Source: Bin5 sp034422415 (GTDB lineage: Bacteria > Chloroflexota > Anaerolineae > Caldilineales > Caldilineaceae). Taken from it: DNA of 64,000 nucleotides. The DNA lies in NCBI GenBank assembly GCA_965202955.1, contig OZ241871.1, forward strand, positions 4,216,001 through 4,280,000. The letters are read 5' to 3'. A model generated the notes under the pieces. The model was not told the origin of the DNA and searched no databases. It saw only the letters and a list, made by a program, of their open reading frames with translations. Position numbers and translations under genes: made by a program. Below, piece after piece: positions 42,324 through 50,928 of the stretch (positions are counted from its first letter, which is position 1; each line of letters starts with the position of its first letter).

Positions 42324-44414
42324 ATGATATTTGATTTCGGCTACCTTGTGCTTGTGCTTGCCCTGCTACTGTCGGCCTACGGGATGGTTGCAGGTTACTG
42401 CGGCGGCAGGTTCGGGCAGGACGGACTGCTCGAACGGCGCGGTTTGCCGGGCGCCCAATCGCCAGCCTCAGGCCGTAACGCGACCGACCTCTCCGCGCGT
42501 CTGACCAGCAGCAGTTTTCATGCAGTCTACGCGGTGACAGTGCTGGTTGGAGCGGCTGCGATCATTTTGTGGTACGGCCTCCTGAACGACCAGTTTCAGA
42601 TCAGCTATGTATGGAACAGCTCAGAGCGAAGCCTGCCGACATTCTACAAGTTTGCCGCTATCTGGGGCGGGCAGGCGGGCAGCCTCCTCTTCTGGACCCT
42701 CCTGCTCGGCCTATTCGGTACGGCGACAGCACTGACTTATCGCCGCTCGCAGCGCACGCTGATGCCCTATGTCAACGCGACGCTGCTGGCCGCGCTGCTT
42801 TTCTTCCTCGTCCTGCTCGTCTTCAGCGCTAATCCCTTCGAACAGATCGGCGTTGTGCCGCCCGACGGGCGCGGGCTGAATCCACTGCTGCAGAACTATT
42901 GGATGGTGATTCATCCGGTCATGCTCTACCTGGGCTGGGTTGGGCTGACGGTGCCGTTTGCGTTTGCCGTGGCCGCCCTGTTGAGCAGGCAGCTGGACCG
43001 CCGCTGGGTGCGAACCGTGCGGCGCTGGACGCTCATCCCCTGGATGTTCCTCTCGGCGGGCATCATTATGGGCAGCCAGTGGGCCTATATGGAGCTGGGA
43101 TGGGGAGGTTACTGGGCGTGGGATCCGGTGGAAAACGCGAGCTTCCTGCCCTGGCTGACCGCGACGGCATTCCTCCACAGCGTCATCATTCAGGAGCAGC
43201 GCGGCATTCTGAAGGTGTGGAACGTGACCCTGATCTGGCTGACTTTCACCCTTGTAGTCCTAGGCACCTTTACCACCCGCAGCGGAATTCTCAGCAGCGT
43301 GCATAGCTTCGCCCAAAGCCCCGTCGGCCCCTACTTTCTCGTTTTCCTGTCGATAACAACGATCGGTTTTCTGCTGCTCCTCTTTCGGCGTCTGCCCTTT
43401 TTGCAAGGCGAAAATGAGATCGACTCGATTTCGAGCCGGGAAGGCGCATTCCTGGCCAACAACTGGCTCTTCGCCGGCATCACGTTCGTTATCCTGTGGG
43501 GCACATTTTTTCCCATGTTCAGCGAGATTCTGACGGGAGCTCGCATTTCAGTGGCCGCCCCCTGGTTCAATCGCGTGGCCGGCCCGCTCTTTCTCCTGCT
43601 ATTCGTTTTGATGGGAGTCGGCCCTCTGCTGGGATGGCGGCGAACGGGCGCGTCGGCGCTGCGGCGCCAGTTCACATGGCCGCTGCTGGCCGGGCTCGTC
43701 TCCGTTCCCTTTTTCCTCATCTCCAGCCGCAACCCGTTTCCCGTGGCAGGCTTGAGCGTCTGCGTCTTTGTTGCTGCGACAATCTTCCAGGAGTTTGTGC
43801 GCGGTGCGAGCGCACGGCAGCGCTCCCGGGGTGAGCCGCCGCACGCCGCGCTTTGGGGCCTGCTGCGCCGCAATGGCCGCCGCTACGGCGGGTACGTCGT
43901 CCACTTTGGCATCGTTCTGATAGGCGTGGCCATCATCGGAAACGAGTTCTACCAGTCGACGACGCACGTCACGCTCGCGGCCGGACAGTCGGTCGAGCTG
44001 GCGGGCTACACGCTGACCTACACGGACCTCGACTCGCGGCGATCGAGCAATCACACCGAAATTCGGGCTAGCCTGCTGGTTGCGGACTCATCGTCGGGCC
44101 GCGCCCTGGGAACGATCGCGCCGCGCCGCAACATCTACGACAAGGCGCCGGACCAGCCCACGAGCGAGGTAGGGCTGCGCATGACGCCGGCCGAAGACGT
44201 CTATGTGATCCTGAACGGCTGGCAAGGGGACGGCAGCAGCGCAACATTCACGATCTACGTCAACCCACTCACAATGTGGATGTGGATCGGGGGCCTCCTT
44301 GTCGTCATAGGAACTGTCGCCTGCGTGTGGCCGCATCCGCAGCCGCCGCGTTCGGCCCAGGCAGTTTCGTCGGTCTTCGCTGACCGCACCAGCCCCCGCC
44401 AGGTACCTGCTTGA
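42324..44414 (+). CDS. ccmF: Cytochrome c-type biogenesis protein CcmF (heme lyase subunit)
   Basis: 696 residues, about 14 membrane helices. The WWD heme-handling motif WGGYWAWDPVENASFLPW is present (about 253-270). Conserved blocks around it include the preceding GSQWAYMELGWGG and flanking His residues (NYWMVIHPVMLYLG; LHSVIIQEQRG). It attaches heme to apocytochrome c on the outer side of the membrane. It is encoded 6 bases after copA and 30 before a ccmI-like gene; ccmA-E and ccmH are not in the window. A c-type cytochrome that would need it is encoded at 58471. Confidence 0.95.
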   Translation: MIFDFGYLVLVLALLLSAYGMVAGYCGGRFGQDGLLERRGLPGAQSPASGRNATDLSARLTSSSFHAVYAVTVLVGAAAIILWYGLLNDQFQISYVWNSSERSLPTFYKFAAIWGGQAGSLLFWTLLLGLFGTATALTYRRSQRTLMPYVNATLLAALLFFLVLLVFSANPFEQIGVVPPDGRGLNPLLQNYWMVIHPVMLYLGWVGLTVPFAFAVAALLSRQLDRRWVRTVRRWTLIPWMFLSAGIIMGSQWAYMELGWGGYWAWDPVENASFLPWLTATAFLHSVIIQEQRGILKVWNVTLIWLTFTLVVLGTFTTRSGILSSVHSFAQSPVGPYFLVFLSITTIGFLLLLFRRLPFLQGENEIDSISSREGAFLANNWLFAGITFVILWGTFFPMFSEILTGARISVAAPWFNRVAGPLFLLLFVLMGVGPLLGWRRTGASALRRQFTWPLLAGLVSVPFFLISSRNPFPVAGLSVCVFVAATIFQEFVRGASARQRSRGEPPHAALWGLLRRNGRRYGGYVVHFGIVLIGVAIIGNEFYQSTTHVTLAAGQSVELAGYTLTYTDLDSRRSSNHTEIRASLLVADSSSGRALGTIAPRRNIYDKAPDQPTSEVGLRMTPAEDVYVILNGWQGDGSSATFTIYVNPLTMWMWIGGLLVVIGTVACVWPHPQPPRSAQAVSSVFADRTSPRQVPA

Positions 44415-44444
44415 AGGCCCCAACGACGATAGAGATCAGACGGC

Positions 44445-44801
44445 ATGTGGGTTTTACTCCTCTTCATCGGCCTAGTCTCAGCCTCTGCCATCGGCTATGT
44501 CATCTGGCCTCTGTTTCGCCGTCCGGCGGTTCAGGCCCCGGCGGTCGGTGAGGAGCTGGCCGAACTGATGACGCGCAAAGACGCTGCTCTGCAGGCCGTG
44601 CGCGATCTGGCGTTCGACCACAGCGTCGGCAAGATTGAAGATGCCGATTTCGAACGTTTCAACCAGATCCTGCGCCGCCGCGCCATGGCGCTGATACGCC
44701 AGATCGACGAATACGCGCCGCAGGCTGTACAACTTGAAGAGACGCTGGAAGAGGAGATTGCCGCCCGTCGGCGCGCGCGTAGAGGAGACGCCTCGCGATG
44801 A
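44445..44801 (+). CDS. CcmI-like membrane-anchored protein
   Basis: 118 residues: an N-terminal helix (VLLLFIGLVSASAIGYVIWPL, about 3-23), then a charged helical region. LMTRKDAALQAVRDLAFDHSVGKIEDADFE matches the N-terminal module of CcmI, where the core is the KDAxLxAxRDLxFDxxxGK pattern. It lacks the TPR part that recruits apocytochromes, so it resembles the short CcmI-like proteins of Gram-positive-type and Chloroflexota operons. It follows ccmF by 30 bases and its stop overlaps the next ATG (ATGA). Confidence 0.7.
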   Translation: MWVLLLFIGLVSASAIGYVIWPLFRRPAVQAPAVGEELAELMTRKDAALQAVRDLAFDHSVGKIEDADFERFNQILRRRAMALIRQIDEYAPQAVQLEETLEEEIAARRRARRGDASR

Positions 44802-45835
44802 AGGCAGCGGTCGTTTACGCGAAGAATGAAATTCGCATCGCCGACGTTCCGCGCCCGCGCGCCGGCGATGGCGAAGTGGTCGTGAGAGTGCGGGCGTCGG
44901 GGATCTGCGCAACCGACGTCAAGATCCTGGGCGGCCTCGGCGCGCCTGCCGAGCTGCCTGCGATCCTGGGGCACGAGGTTGCCGGTACGATTTCAGACCT
45001 CGGACCGGGTGCGGAAGCGGCCGGCCTGCATGAAGGCCAGCGCGTGGCCGTCTATCCGGTCGCAGCCTGCGGCCACTGCGTCTACTGCCTGCAAGGGCGC
45101 AACAGCCTCTGTCTCAACGAACATGGGCTGGGTCACGGAGACGACGGCGGGTTCGCGGAGTACGTGCGCATTCCGGCTGAAATCGTGCGCCTGGGAGGCG
45201 TTCTGGACATCGCCGACATGCCTTTCGATCTGGCGGCGATGATCGAACCGACCTCCTGCTGCATCGCAGCCGCGGACCAGTGCAGAACGCGGCCGGGAGA
45301 TACGGTCGCTGTCATCGGCGTCGGACCGCTCGGTCTCCTGCACACGATCGTATCGAAGGCGCTGGGTGCGCAGGTCATCTGTGTGGACCTGAACGACGAG
45401 CGCTTGGCTACGGCGCGCAAACTGGGTGCTACGCTGGCCATCAATCCGGAGCGCGAGGATGCGTACGCTGCCGTCCGCGACCGCACGGGACAGGGCGCGG
45501 ACGTGGTGATCGCGGCGGTTGGCGTCCCGCGCGTCATCGAGAGCTACCTGCCGCTCGTGCGCAACGGGGGGATTTTCAACATTTTCGGCGGCACGCCGCG
45601 CGGTGAAAAGATCGCAGTCGATCCGCGTTGGATCCACTACGGCGAGATCGTTCTGACCGGCACGTTCGCCTCTTCCGTGGAACAGTTTCGCCGCGCCTAC
45701 TGCTTCGTGCGGGAGCACGCAAGAAAGATCGAGGCTGTAATCTCCACACGCTGCGGACTCGGGGACATTCTGAATGCGGTGCGGCGTGTGCAGAGCGGAG
45801 AAGGCACAAAATCGGTCTTGCTCCTTCCGGGCTGA
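44798..45835 (+). CDS. Zinc-dependent alcohol dehydrogenase (MDR family)
   Basis: 345 residues, medium-chain dehydrogenase. Catalytic zinc region: GICATDVKILGG (Cys) and LGHEVAG (His-Glu). Structural zinc: four Cys in CGHCVYCLQGRNSLC. The nucleotide fold has VAVIGVGPLGLLHTIV, with an acidic residue after the next strand (CVDLND), indicating NAD(H) preference. Relatives are threonine, sorbitol and 2,3-butanediol dehydrogenases. It starts in a 4-base overlap with the ccmI-like gene, so it is co-transcribed with copA-ccmF although no functional link is obvious. Confidence 0.9.
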   Translation: MKAAVVYAKNEIRIADVPRPRAGDGEVVVRVRASGICATDVKILGGLGAPAELPAILGHEVAGTISDLGPGAEAAGLHEGQRVAVYPVAACGHCVYCLQGRNSLCLNEHGLGHGDDGGFAEYVRIPAEIVRLGGVLDIADMPFDLAAMIEPTSCCIAAADQCRTRPGDTVAVIGVGPLGLLHTIVSKALGAQVICVDLNDERLATARKLGATLAINPEREDAYAAVRDRTGQGADVVIAAVGVPRVIESYLPLVRNGGIFNIFGGTPRGEKIAVDPRWIHYGEIVLTGTFASSVEQFRRAYCFVREHARKIEAVISTRCGLGDILNAVRRVQSGEGTKSVLLLPG

Positions 45836-45868
45836 AAGCGGGGTCGCCGTTCAGACGAGAGAAATGAA

Positions 45869-46597
45869 ATGAGAATCAAGTGGTACGCCCACGCCTGTTT
45901 GCGCATCGAAGGCGGCGGCGTCAGCATCATCACCGATCCTTACACGCCTCAAAAGTCCGGCTTCGCGGCGGTCGACGAGACGGCTGATATTGTTGTACGC
46001 AGCTCCGATGACGACTCTGCCCATGCGAACGCCGCCATGATTCCGGGAAATCCCGAGATCGTTACCGCCACGCACATTCTGAGAACAAGCAGTACGTCCG
46101 GGTCGGAAGATAAGAATGGTCCGGGACAGGCGGGTGGCTCTTCGCACGTGATAAGGGGAGGCATTCGGTTCAGCGCGATTCCCGCGCTGGAGTCGATGCG
46201 GGTCAAACTGCAGCCGCGCGACAACGCCATGTACTGCTTTGTCGTCGACGGGGTCCGCTTGGTCCACTTCGGTGACGTGGGCAACCGGCTGGAACGCTGG
46301 CAGCTGGAGGAGATGGGCGGCGTAGATGTCGCCATCGTCCCCACGGGGGGCCCGCCGACGATCGAGCTCGATGACCTGCAGAAGGCGCTCGACTTTCTCC
46401 GTCCCGCCATCACCATCCCCATGCACCACGACCTTCCCGGGTGCAAGTTCCCCAAAATGGCGGACGTGCGCGAGTTTACGCGCCGTTATCCATCGTCTCG
46501 CGTCGTTTGGGCGGAGAAGTCGGAAGTCGAACTGTCCAGGGAGACTCTGCCGGCGGAGCCTGAAGTCTGGGTATTGCAGGCAACTTCGGCGGGGTGA
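45869..46597 (+). CDS. MBL-fold protein (UlaG-like) with altered zinc motif
   Basis: 242 residues. UlaG-like opening IKWYAHACLRIEGGGVSIIT then DPY, the HFGDVG strand, and late MHHDLPG. Where UlaG-type enzymes have S-H-x-H-x-D-H, this protein reads VRSSDDDSAHANAAM, with Asp and Ser in place of two His. Metal binding or activity may therefore differ from classical hydrolases. It is the last gene of the + strand copA operon, 33 bases after the dehydrogenase, and is followed by a hairpin. Start supported by GAGAGAAATGAA at good spacing. Confidence 0.78.
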   Translation: MRIKWYAHACLRIEGGGVSIITDPYTPQKSGFAAVDETADIVVRSSDDDSAHANAAMIPGNPEIVTATHILRTSSTSGSEDKNGPGQAGGSSHVIRGGIRFSAIPALESMRVKLQPRDNAMYCFVVDGVRLVHFGDVGNRLERWQLEEMGGVDVAIVPTGGPPTIELDDLQKALDFLRPAITIPMHHDLPGCKFPKMADVREFTRRYPSSRVVWAEKSEVELSRETLPAEPEVWVLQATSAG

Positions 46598-46660
46598 CCC
46601 ACGACGGAGCGGGTTTTTCCCCGCCGCGACGAGATCGAAAACCGGGCTATTCCTGCGCCC

Positions 46661-46683
46661 GACCGGCCTGACTTCGGCCGGTC
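46661..46683. terminator. Hairpin between convergent MBL-fold and arsM genes
   Basis: GACCGGCC (46661-46668) and GGCCGGTC (46676-46683) form a perfect 8-bp stem with a 7-base loop. It may serve both strands; T-runs are absent. Confidence 0.5.
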
Positions 46684-46689
46684 AGCCCA

Positions 46690-47586
46690 TCAGTTATGCG
46701 GCTTCCTCGCCTGGATACTGCTGCTCGTGAAGCGCCGCATCAGTTCAGCCAGGACGGAATCTGACAGATTGTTCAGCGAAGGAGGGAGCTCACCGAGAAA
46801 ATCGCCGCTGTTGTAGCGGTGTTCGAAAGTGATTGTGATCTTCCCAAAACCTGCCGCCTCCAGCAGTTGCGTGAGCTCGCCTGCGCTCAAAGCCCCGGCG
46901 ATACAGCCGGCCCAGCTTAGCCCGGCGCGAATCTCGTTCTCGCTGACCGGCAGGTCGTTAAGTTCTCCGTCAACCACGATATCGGATATGGCAAGCCGCC
47001 CGCCCGGCCTGAGCACACGAAAGGCTTCCCGCAGGGCGCGGCCCTTGTCCGGCGTCAGATTGACGACACAGTTTGAGATTATGACGTCAACGGTGTCATC
47101 TTCCAGGGGAAGGTCCTCCAGGTCGCCTTTGCGGAACTCGACGTTGGCCACTCCGATTTTGGCTGCATTACGCCGCGCCAGTTCCAGCATTTTGTCGGTC
47201 ATGTCGACGCCGTAGACAAAGCCTGCCTCGCCCACCTGCCGGGCCGCCAGCAGAACGTCAAGGCCTCCGCCCGAGCCGAGATCGAGCACCACCTCGCCCG
47301 GCTGCAGTGATGCGATGACATGCGGGTTGCCGCAACCCCGGCTGCTGTTGACGGCGGCCGCCGGCAGTCCACTCAGGTCTTCTTCCAGGTAGAGATCGCT
47401 GCCGCAGCAGTCCAAGATCGCCGGCATGTCCAGCTGGCGTTCGGCGACTTCGCCATAGTAGGACGTCACATCGGCCCAGATGGCATTGGGATCGTCGCGC
47501 GGGGTCCGTACGGCACCGCTCGCGCCGCAGCAGGCGTCAGCTTGCTTTACGCTGGTTTGCTCCAAGTGTCGCGCTTGAACTGACAT
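46690..47586 (-). CDS. arsM: Arsenite S-adenosylmethionine methyltransferase
   Basis: 298 residues from the ATG at 47586 (GGAG upstream); the frame continues upstream but lies beyond the predicted transcription start near 47631. The SAM-binding motif is VVLDLGSGGGLDVLLAA. Conserved Cys residues that hold As(III) in ArsM are present: DCCGSDLY, ISNCVVNLTPDK and SWAGCIAGAL. It methylates arsenite stepwise to methyl and dimethyl arsenicals in the cytoplasm. An N-terminal ACCGAS adds another Cys pair. No arsR or arsB is adjacent. Confidence 0.92.
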   Translation of the reverse strand: MSVQARHLEQTSVKQADACCGASGAVRTPRDDPNAIWADVTSYYGEVAERQLDMPAILDCCGSDLYLEEDLSGLPAAAVNSSRGCGNPHVIASLQPGEVVLDLGSGGGLDVLLAARQVGEAGFVYGVDMTDKMLELARRNAAKIGVANVEFRKGDLEDLPLEDDTVDVIISNCVVNLTPDKGRALREAFRVLRPGGRLAISDIVVDGELNDLPVSENEIRAGLSWAGCIAGALSAGELTQLLEAAGFGKITITFEHRYNSGDFLGELPPSLNNLSDSVLAELMRRFTSSSIQARKPHN

Positions 47587-47637
47587 TCTGTTCTGCTCCG
47601 GGTCTCGTGATGCAACAAAGTGGCCGGTAGAATCCCT

Positions 47638-47643
47638 ATTGTA
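47638..47643 (-). promoter_or_regulatory. -10 element for arsM
   Basis: Minus-strand TACAAT, transcription start near 47631, about 45 bases before the ATG. The -35 is poor. Confidence 0.45.
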
Positions 47644-47828
47644 CCCGAGAAATAGAATGGCGGAAGGGTCCGTTCGCGCTATCTCCCTCGGCATCTCGTC
47701 TTGCAAGCCGAGGCGCGCCTCGGGCACGTGGGAGTCTAGCACTTTTGCCGCTGGCTGGGAAATACCGCTGGTCTGACTGCGCCGGACATACGCTAATCCG
47801 GATGGCCGAAGGAAATGTTTGGTGCAAC

Positions 47829-47858
47829 GCAGACAAAACGCAACATGCAGACAAAACG
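47829..47858. repeat. 12-base direct repeat GCAGACAAAACG
   Basis: Exact copies at 47829-47840 and 47847-47858 (18-base period), about 100 bases upstream of xseA. Possibly a tandem binding site. Confidence 0.55.
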
Positions 47859-47942
47859 GAAGTATTTCCTCCTTCGAGAGCATGTGTCGGTTAGGTGCAA
47901 GCAAAGCAGAGACGATTTCGATGGAAGGCGGCTCGGCCGCTG

Positions 47943-47951
47943 TGGTACAAT
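47943..47951 (+). promoter_or_regulatory. Extended -10 for xseA
   Basis: TGG-TACAAT; the predicted start at 47958-47960 coincides with the second candidate ATG, implying a leaderless message. Confidence 0.5.
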
Positions 47952-47959
47952 GCATGGCT

Positions 47960-49270
47960 ATGCAACTTGTAACGGTCTCGGATCTGACGGCACATATCAG
48001 CTCCCTGTTCGAGACAGACGAGAACCTGAGAGACATCTGGGTTACGGCGGAAGTCAGCAGCTGGAAGAAGGCGGCCAGCGGGCATGTCTATTTCAGCCTG
48101 AAGGACAGCGGCGCGGTCATCGACGCAGTTATGTGGAGGGGCAATGCGTTTCGCCACACCTGGCTGCCTGAGACTGGGGATCAGGTCCTGGCACATGGAT
48201 ATGTCGGCGTCTATCCCGAGCGCGGCAGATATCAGTTCTATGCTGACGAAGTGCGGCCTGCCGGGCGCGGCCAGCTGTACGCGCGGTTTGAGGCGCTGAA
48301 GGAGAAGCTGGCAGCCGAAGGACTCTTCGACCCGGAGCGGAAACGGGACATTCCGGGCACGCCGCGGCGTCTCGGCGTCGTCACGAGCCCTGGCGCAGCT
48401 GCCCTGCAGGACGTGCTTAGGACGCTGGGTCAGCGCTGGCCCCTGGCCGAAGTCATCCTCTTCCCCACGCAGGTGCAGGGTGCGGACGCGCCAGGTCAGA
48501 TTGCGGCTGCGCTGGCCGCGGCCGACCGGTATGCCGGCAGCGCGAATCAGACAAACGGCCAGGCCTCTGAACTCGCTGGTCTGCCGCTCCTTTTGGAAGG
48601 CGAACGAAACGGAGCCGAGGCGGCCTGGAGCGCAGAGCAATCACCCGAACGTGAAGCGCTGGACACCGTTCTGCTTGTGCGGGGAGGCGGCTCGATTGAA
48701 GACCTTTGGGCATTCAACGAGGAGCCGGTCGCATATGCCATCGCCGATTGCAGTACGCCGGTAATCACCGGTGTCGGACATGAGACCGACTTCACAATCG
48801 CCGACTTTTGCGCCGACAAGCGCGCGCCGACGCCGACCGCGGCGGCTGTCGAGGCAACGCCCGATCGCCAGGAAATCCTTCAGGATATCCGGCAGATCCA
48901 GCTGGGCCTGTTAAGCGATGGCGCGGCCTACGTGGCGGATGGCCGCCTAGCCTGGGAGGGCCTACGCCTGCGCTTGCAACGAAGTGCGCCGCAGCGTCAG
49001 ATCGACCTCGCCCTCCAGAGACTGGACGACGCTGAGCAGCGAATGCAGCGCGCCGCGGCGCAGATGCTACGGCGGCGCCGCGAGGGGCTGGCGTCCTCCG
49101 CCGCGCGGCTGAAGAGCTTGAACCCCTCCAACGTCTTGGCGCGCGGCTATAGCATCGTCCAGCGGAGGAATGGCGCAATCGTCACCTCGCCGGATCAGGC
49201 GGCCGCAGGCGACCGGCTTCTCGTCAGCGCCGCCGGCGGAAAGTACGCCGTCCGCCGCGAGAACGGGTGA
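47960..49270 (+). CDS. xseA: Exodeoxyribonuclease VII large subunit
   Basis: 436 residues from ATG 47960, chosen because the TGG-TACAAT element would start transcription there; an ATG two codons earlier (47954) is the alternative. N-terminal OB-fold domain (VTVSDLTAHISSLFE; VSSWKKAASGHVYFSLKD). Catalytic region: RRLGVVTSPGAAALQDVL, LLVRGGGSIEDLWAFN and ITGVGHETDFTIADF with KRAPTPTAAA. There is an insertion of about 30 residues before LLVRGGG. The C-terminal coiled coil ends with NVLARGYSIVQRRNG. With the small subunit XseB it degrades single-stranded DNA; no xseB follows. Confidence 0.95.
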   Translation: MQLVTVSDLTAHISSLFETDENLRDIWVTAEVSSWKKAASGHVYFSLKDSGAVIDAVMWRGNAFRHTWLPETGDQVLAHGYVGVYPERGRYQFYADEVRPAGRGQLYARFEALKEKLAAEGLFDPERKRDIPGTPRRLGVVTSPGAAALQDVLRTLGQRWPLAEVILFPTQVQGADAPGQIAAALAAADRYAGSANQTNGQASELAGLPLLLEGERNGAEAAWSAEQSPEREALDTVLLVRGGGSIEDLWAFNEEPVAYAIADCSTPVITGVGHETDFTIADFCADKRAPTPTAAAVEATPDRQEILQDIRQIQLGLLSDGAAYVADGRLAWEGLRLRLQRSAPQRQIDLALQRLDDAEQRMQRAAAQMLRRRREGLASSAARLKSLNPSNVLARGYSIVQRRNGAIVTSPDQAAAGDRLLVSAAGGKYAVRRENG

Positions 49271-49273
49271 GCT

Positions 49274-50665
49274 TCAGGCCCCCGTCGGCAAGTCCCCGCG
49301 AGTTTCGACGATCGCGGGATCGATCGCCTCGATCTTGCCGTACTCCTCGTCCCAGAATTCCTGGCTGGCCATTCGATCCATCTCTGCGCCGCTGTAGCCG
49401 AAACGGGTCCATAGGTCGCGTTTCATCTTCTGGAGCCGCTCCTGTTGACCCGGCCGGTTGAGGTCGATCGTCTCGCCGAGCGACGCGCCCAGGAAGGCAG
49501 CTTTCGTCCACATCTCCAGCGTATCCACGTCCGGCCTGCCGCCGCTACGGCTGTAGAGGTCGTCACTCACGGAGGGATACCGATCGTAGCTGTCGGTGGC
49601 CACGGTCACGACGTTGTCGCGCGGCCCCAGACCGAGGTACTTTGCGGTCTTGATCGCGCCGATTATGTTGCAGATGCAGCTCGGCCCGAACTTGCCGCGC
49701 AGCGCCTGTGCCTCTTCGGGATCGACGCCGAGCCGCTCCACCAAGACGTCCGTGCCGGACTGGACCGCCTCCATCCCCTGCACGGTCTCCTCGTCGTTGA
49801 TCAACATCAGCAGATCGGTATTGAAGACATTGTGAATGAGCGTCACCATTTTGTCGCCGATGCCTTCGATGCGGTGCTGCCCCTGGCCTCCGTCGAACAA
49901 AGTTGAGCACTGGCGCGGCTCAAGAGCCACGGTCCTGGCGTCAGGATAGGCCGATTTCAGATAGTCTCCCGCTGCGAGCGTGCCGGCGCTGCCCGGCGCG
50001 CTGACGAAGGCCGCGACCTGTCCGTTGCCCATGTCCGCGGCGGCGCGCGCGGCAGCGTCGCCGGTAACATGACGGTGGAAGCGGTAGTTCGGCATCAGCT
50101 CAAACTGGGCAAGGACAAAATAGCGGTCCGGCTTGCTGACGTACTCGTTGTGCGTCCGCTCCAACGTGAGAATCACGTCCGACTCTGTGCCGGGCGTAAG
50201 GTCGAGCTCGCCGCCGTACTTTCGTATGCGTTTGTACCGCTCCTGGCTCATCGTATCCGGCATGACGACTATCGCCTGGTAGCCCTTCAGGGCACTGACG
50301 TAGGCCGTGCCGATGCCGAAGTTGCCGGTGCTGGGGCCGATGATGCCGCGGTCGCCCGGTCGCAGGCCGTCCAGGGCCTCGGCCTCGGCCAGGGTTGTGT
50401 AGGCGGGCCCGACCTTCATAGAGCCGCTGGGAAAGTTGCGGCCGCTCAATACGATGATATTGGCTTGAACCCCGGTCAACTCCCTTGGAAGGATGATGCG
50501 CTCGACCTCTGTGCCGTTGTTCTTCCAGTTGATGTTGAACAGGTTGGCCGGTGCAAGTTCTTGCGCGGCCAGCGCGGCCGACGCCTCTGCGAGCAGATCC
50601 GCTGGCAACTGCGTGGGATCGCGCATCTCCGCATAGGTTGGGCCGGGTACGATCGATCGGTTCAC
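49274..50665 (-). CDS. PLP-dependent enzyme of the cysteine synthase/TrpB fold
   Basis: 463 residues, fold-type II. The Schiff-base Lys is K84 in SGSMKVGPAY; the phosphate-binding loops are GPSTGNFGIGTAYV and SAPGSAGTLAAGDYL. A region that binds the pyridine nitrogen or substrate reads FGPSCICNIIGAIKTAKYLG. It differs from O-acetylserine sulfhydrylases by its long N-terminal and C-terminal extensions and is usually annotated as a pyridoxal-5'-phosphate-dependent beta-subunit protein. The reaction is unknown; amino-acid beta-elimination or replacement is plausible. It converges with xseA, with only three bases between, and has its own extended -10 upstream. Confidence 0.83.
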   Translation of the reverse strand: MNRSIVPGPTYAEMRDPTQLPADLLAEASAALAAQELAPANLFNINWKNNGTEVERIILPRELTGVQANIIVLSGRNFPSGSMKVGPAYTTLAEAEALDGLRPGDRGIIGPSTGNFGIGTAYVSALKGYQAIVVMPDTMSQERYKRIRKYGGELDLTPGTESDVILTLERTHNEYVSKPDRYFVLAQFELMPNYRFHRHVTGDAAARAAADMGNGQVAAFVSAPGSAGTLAAGDYLKSAYPDARTVALEPRQCSTLFDGGQGQHRIEGIGDKMVTLIHNVFNTDLLMLINDEETVQGMEAVQSGTDVLVERLGVDPEEAQALRGKFGPSCICNIIGAIKTAKYLGLGPRDNVVTVATDSYDRYPSVSDDLYSRSGGRPDVDTLEMWTKAAFLGASLGETIDLNRPGQQERLQKMKRDLWTRFGYSGAEMDRMASQEFWDEEYGKIEAIDPAIVETRGDLPTGA

Positions 50666-50736
50666 AGCCTTCTCTCCAGTTCTTTCAATTTATGCAGGCC
50701 TTGAAGCCATCGGATTGATGGAGGTATTGCGCCACC

Positions 50737-50745
50737 ATCGTAGCA
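50737..50745 (-). promoter_or_regulatory. Extended -10 for PLP enzyme gene
   Basis: Minus-strand TGC-TACGAT, start near 50730, about 65 bases before the ATG. Confidence 0.45.
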
Positions 50746-50928
50746 GAAGGAGTTGCCGCTCGCGAAAGGAGAAAGGGGGACCGCGTCAAAGGTTTGTGCA
50801 GCGCTGAGGAATCTGTCGGCCTGCCGCGGCAAACGGGAGCCCGCACCCGTCCACTCTGAAGGGCCGCGAAGCAGCTCTCTGTCCAGTACGAGCAGCTCTC
50901 AAGGCGGCAGCCTTCTTGAAGGTTCGAG

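Larger units (their letters stand above)
47587..47953. other. 367-base divergent region between arsM and xseA
   Basis: Holds the arsM promoter, a 12-base direct repeat and the xseA extended -10, described separately. The in-frame upward extensions of both genes into this region show no conserved protein sequence. Confidence 0.5.
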
